Part shown: positions 62,762-64,000 of the stretch, in pieces | How the letters are laid out: each line of letters begins with the position of its first letter | How positions within the stretch are numbered: the first letter of the stretch is position 1 | Origin: Clostridia bacterium | GTDB lineage: Bacteria; Bacillota; Clostridia; Oscillospirales; CAG-272 | Length of the DNA: 64,000 nt | NCBI GenBank assembly: GCA_017483305.1 | Contig: JAFULC010000027.1 | Span: 1 to 64,000 of the forward strand | Direction: 5' to 3' | Position numbers and translations under genes: made by a program | Notes under the pieces: generated by a model | The model's input: the letters and a program-made list of their open reading frames with translations, nothing else | What the model was told of the DNA's origin: nothing | The model's database searches: none

Positions 62762-63949
62762 ATGGATATGAATATAAACAAACCAAGCATGATGATCCTG
62801 GGCTCAACGGGATCGGTTGGCGAGCAGGCGATCGATGTAGCCGAGAAATTCGGAGTGACGGTCGATGCCATCTCGGCACATAAAAACGTAAAAAGAGCGG
62901 AGGAGCAGGCAAGACACTTTGGTGTCAAGGCTTGCGCTATGAGCGACCCCGATGCAGCCAAGGACCTCAAGGAGAGACTCAAGGACACCGATATCAAGGT
63001 CTACGCGAAAACCGATGGCATCTGCGAGATGATCGCAGAAACCAACTCAGACGGCGAGATTGGTCAGATAGTAGAAAACTCAATAGTCGGCGAAGCAGGT
63101 CTCAAGCCTACTCTAACAACGTTGATCTGTAAGAAAAAGCTCGCCCTGGCAAACAAGGAATCCTTGGTCGTCAGCGGCGAGGCAGTAATGAAATCCGCCA
63201 AGGAAAACGGCATAGAAATACTCCCCGTAGACAGCGAGCATTGTGCTATATTTCAATGTCTGCGCTCGGGTAATAACTCGGAGATCAAAAATCTCATTCT
63301 CACCGCATCGGGCGGTCCGTTTTTTGGCTATAATAAAGAACAGCTCTCGAGCGTAACGGTGGAAACCGCCCTCGCACATCCCACGTGGAAGATGGGACCA
63401 AAGATCACAGTTGACAGCGCAACGCTGATGAACAAGGGCTTTGAGGTCATAGAGGCGGTGCACCTTTTTGAAGTTAGACCCGAACAGGTAAGAGTCGTAG
63501 TCCACAGAGAAAGCATAATACATTCTGCGGTCGAATATATTGATAACAGCGTTATCGCACAGATGTCGGTTCCCGATATGAGACATTGCGTTCAGTACGC
63601 CCTGACCCATCCCGAAAGAGCCGAGGCGACCACCAAAGAGCTCGATCTCTTCTCGGTCGGGAAGCTGACCTTCGCCAAGCCTGACACGGACACCTTCGTG
63701 CTTTTGGCAAAGGCTTACGAGGCGATAACTCTCGGCGGAGCGGTGCCTGCGGTACTTAACGCCGCAAACGAGGAGGCGGTTGCAGCATTCTTAAGCAAAA
63801 AAATCGGATTTTGCGATATTTTTGATATTGTTTGCAAAACTGTTGACTCTATGTCGGATTGCCGGAGCATTCACGATCCCGACGAGATACTTAGGGCGGC
63901 ATCTGCCGCCAGAGAGGCCGCAAAGTCTCTTATTTTAAAACGCAATTAA
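62762..63949 (+). CDS. dxr: 1-deoxy-D-xylulose 5-phosphate reductoisomerase
   Basis: This 395-residue NADPH enzyme makes methylerythritol phosphate, the committed step of the MEP isoprenoid route. Motifs: GSTGSVGEQA, LALANKESLVVSGE, PVDSEHCAIFQCL (metal Asp and Glu), TASGGPFF and HPTWKMGPKITVDSATLMNKG. It starts two bases after cdsA ends. Its product ultimately feeds uppS in the same cluster; the pathway's ispE lies at 33075. Confidence 0.96.
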   Translation: MDMNINKPSMMILGSTGSVGEQAIDVAEKFGVTVDAISAHKNVKRAEEQARHFGVKACAMSDPDAAKDLKERLKDTDIKVYAKTDGICEMIAETNSDGEIGQIVENSIVGEAGLKPTLTTLICKKKLALANKESLVVSGEAVMKSAKENGIEILPVDSEHCAIFQCLRSGNNSEIKNLILTASGGPFFGYNKEQLSSVTVETALAHPTWKMGPKITVDSATLMNKGFEVIEAVHLFEVRPEQVRVVVHRESIIHSAVEYIDNSVIAQMSVPDMRHCVQYALTHPERAEATTKELDLFSVGKLTFAKPDTDTFVLLAKAYEAITLGGAVPAVLNAANEEAVAAFLSKKIGFCDIFDIVCKTVDSMSDCRSIHDPDEILRAASAAREAAKSLILKRN

Positions 63950-63966
63950 CCGCAAACGGAGATTTT

Positions 63967-64000
63967 ATGACTTTGTTGTATTTGTTGCTGACACTTGTGT
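63967..64000 (+). CDS. rseP: Start of a probable RseP-type site-2 protease (partial)
   Basis: Only MTLLYLLLTLV is visible before the window ends. A hydrophobic start directly after dxr, with GGAG five bases upstream, fits the usual dxr-rseP order. The call rests mainly on gene order. Confidence 0.5.
   Translation, partial: MTLLYLLLTLV

Overview
The window comes from an endospore-forming member of the Bacillota, most likely an uncultured gut-type clostridium (Oscillospirales or Christensenellales-like); this placement is inferred from gene content. The evidence is dipicolinate synthase genes, a BofC-like protein, WhiA, a DnaE-type polymerase III, a T-box in front of thrS, many TTGACA/TATAAT promoters with 17-bp spacers, and strong GGAGG ribosome binding sites. 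Nearly the whole window is coding and chromosomal. I see no tRNA, rRNA, insertion sequence, prophage or CRISPR array, and no gene-free stretch longer than 300 bases.

Layout. 1-1462 (minus): dpaA and partial dpaB, making the spore solute dipicolinate. 1712-7079 (plus): rhaB, prs, a DUF1385 membrane protein, nagB and a YwlG-family protein. 7118-8062 (minus): ldh. 8221-9078 (plus): two small membrane proteins. 9121-17485 (minus): a long run from a Gfo/Idh oxidoreductase through coaE, a lytic transglycosylase, an M18 aminopeptidase, prfA, tsaC and a ParC-like topoisomerase subunit to a 35-residue membrane protein. 17710-19683 (plus): three tandem paralogous membrane proteins ending in zinc ribbons, behind a consensus promoter. 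19852-27362 (plus): yjjG-like, murB, whiA, dnaE and an HtrA-like lipoprotein. 27491-27919: an AT-rich orphan gene.

28029-32876 (minus): htpG, a degenerate P-protein-like gene, a TSCPD protein and a phosphohexomutase. 33075-41898: ispE, an orphan ACP (minus), a ComEC-like protein, a metallophosphoesterase, the BofC-like gene (minus), a class A PBP, small membrane and lipoproteins, and a cytidylate-kinase-like protein. 42020-50974: a membrane-bound XRE regulator, a MutS-like ATPase with a PHP phosphatase (minus), a UxaC-family pseudoenzyme followed by a small membrane protein and a 2-hydroxyacid dehydrogenase, and lacZ (minus). 51141-57407 (plus): an RsuA-type pseudouridine synthase, tex, a stand-alone UgpC/MsmK-type ATPase, an XRE/TPR regulator, a lipoprotein and a methylglyoxal-synthase-like gene. 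57425-64000 (plus): T-box, thrS, then the classic pyrH-frr-uppS-cdsA-dxr-rseP cluster, with rseP cut by the window edge.

How the genes fit together. Cell-envelope supply runs through the window: murB, ispE, dxr, uppS and cdsA make wall and lipid precursors, and the PBP and lytic transglycosylase act on the wall. Translation is covered by prfA, frr, thrS, tsaC and the pseudouridine synthase. Carbohydrate use is represented by rhaB, nagB, lacZ, the phosphohexomutase and the shared sugar ATPase.

I found no convincing complete new defence or mobile system. The most unusual items are a set of divergent enzyme relatives that have lost key residues but keep intact reading frames (UxaC-like, MgsA-like, P-protein-like, the ComEC metallo-lactamase domain, MurB Ser to Arg), the mosaic zinc-ribbon gene triplet, and a short gene of 35 codons behind the topoisomerase.
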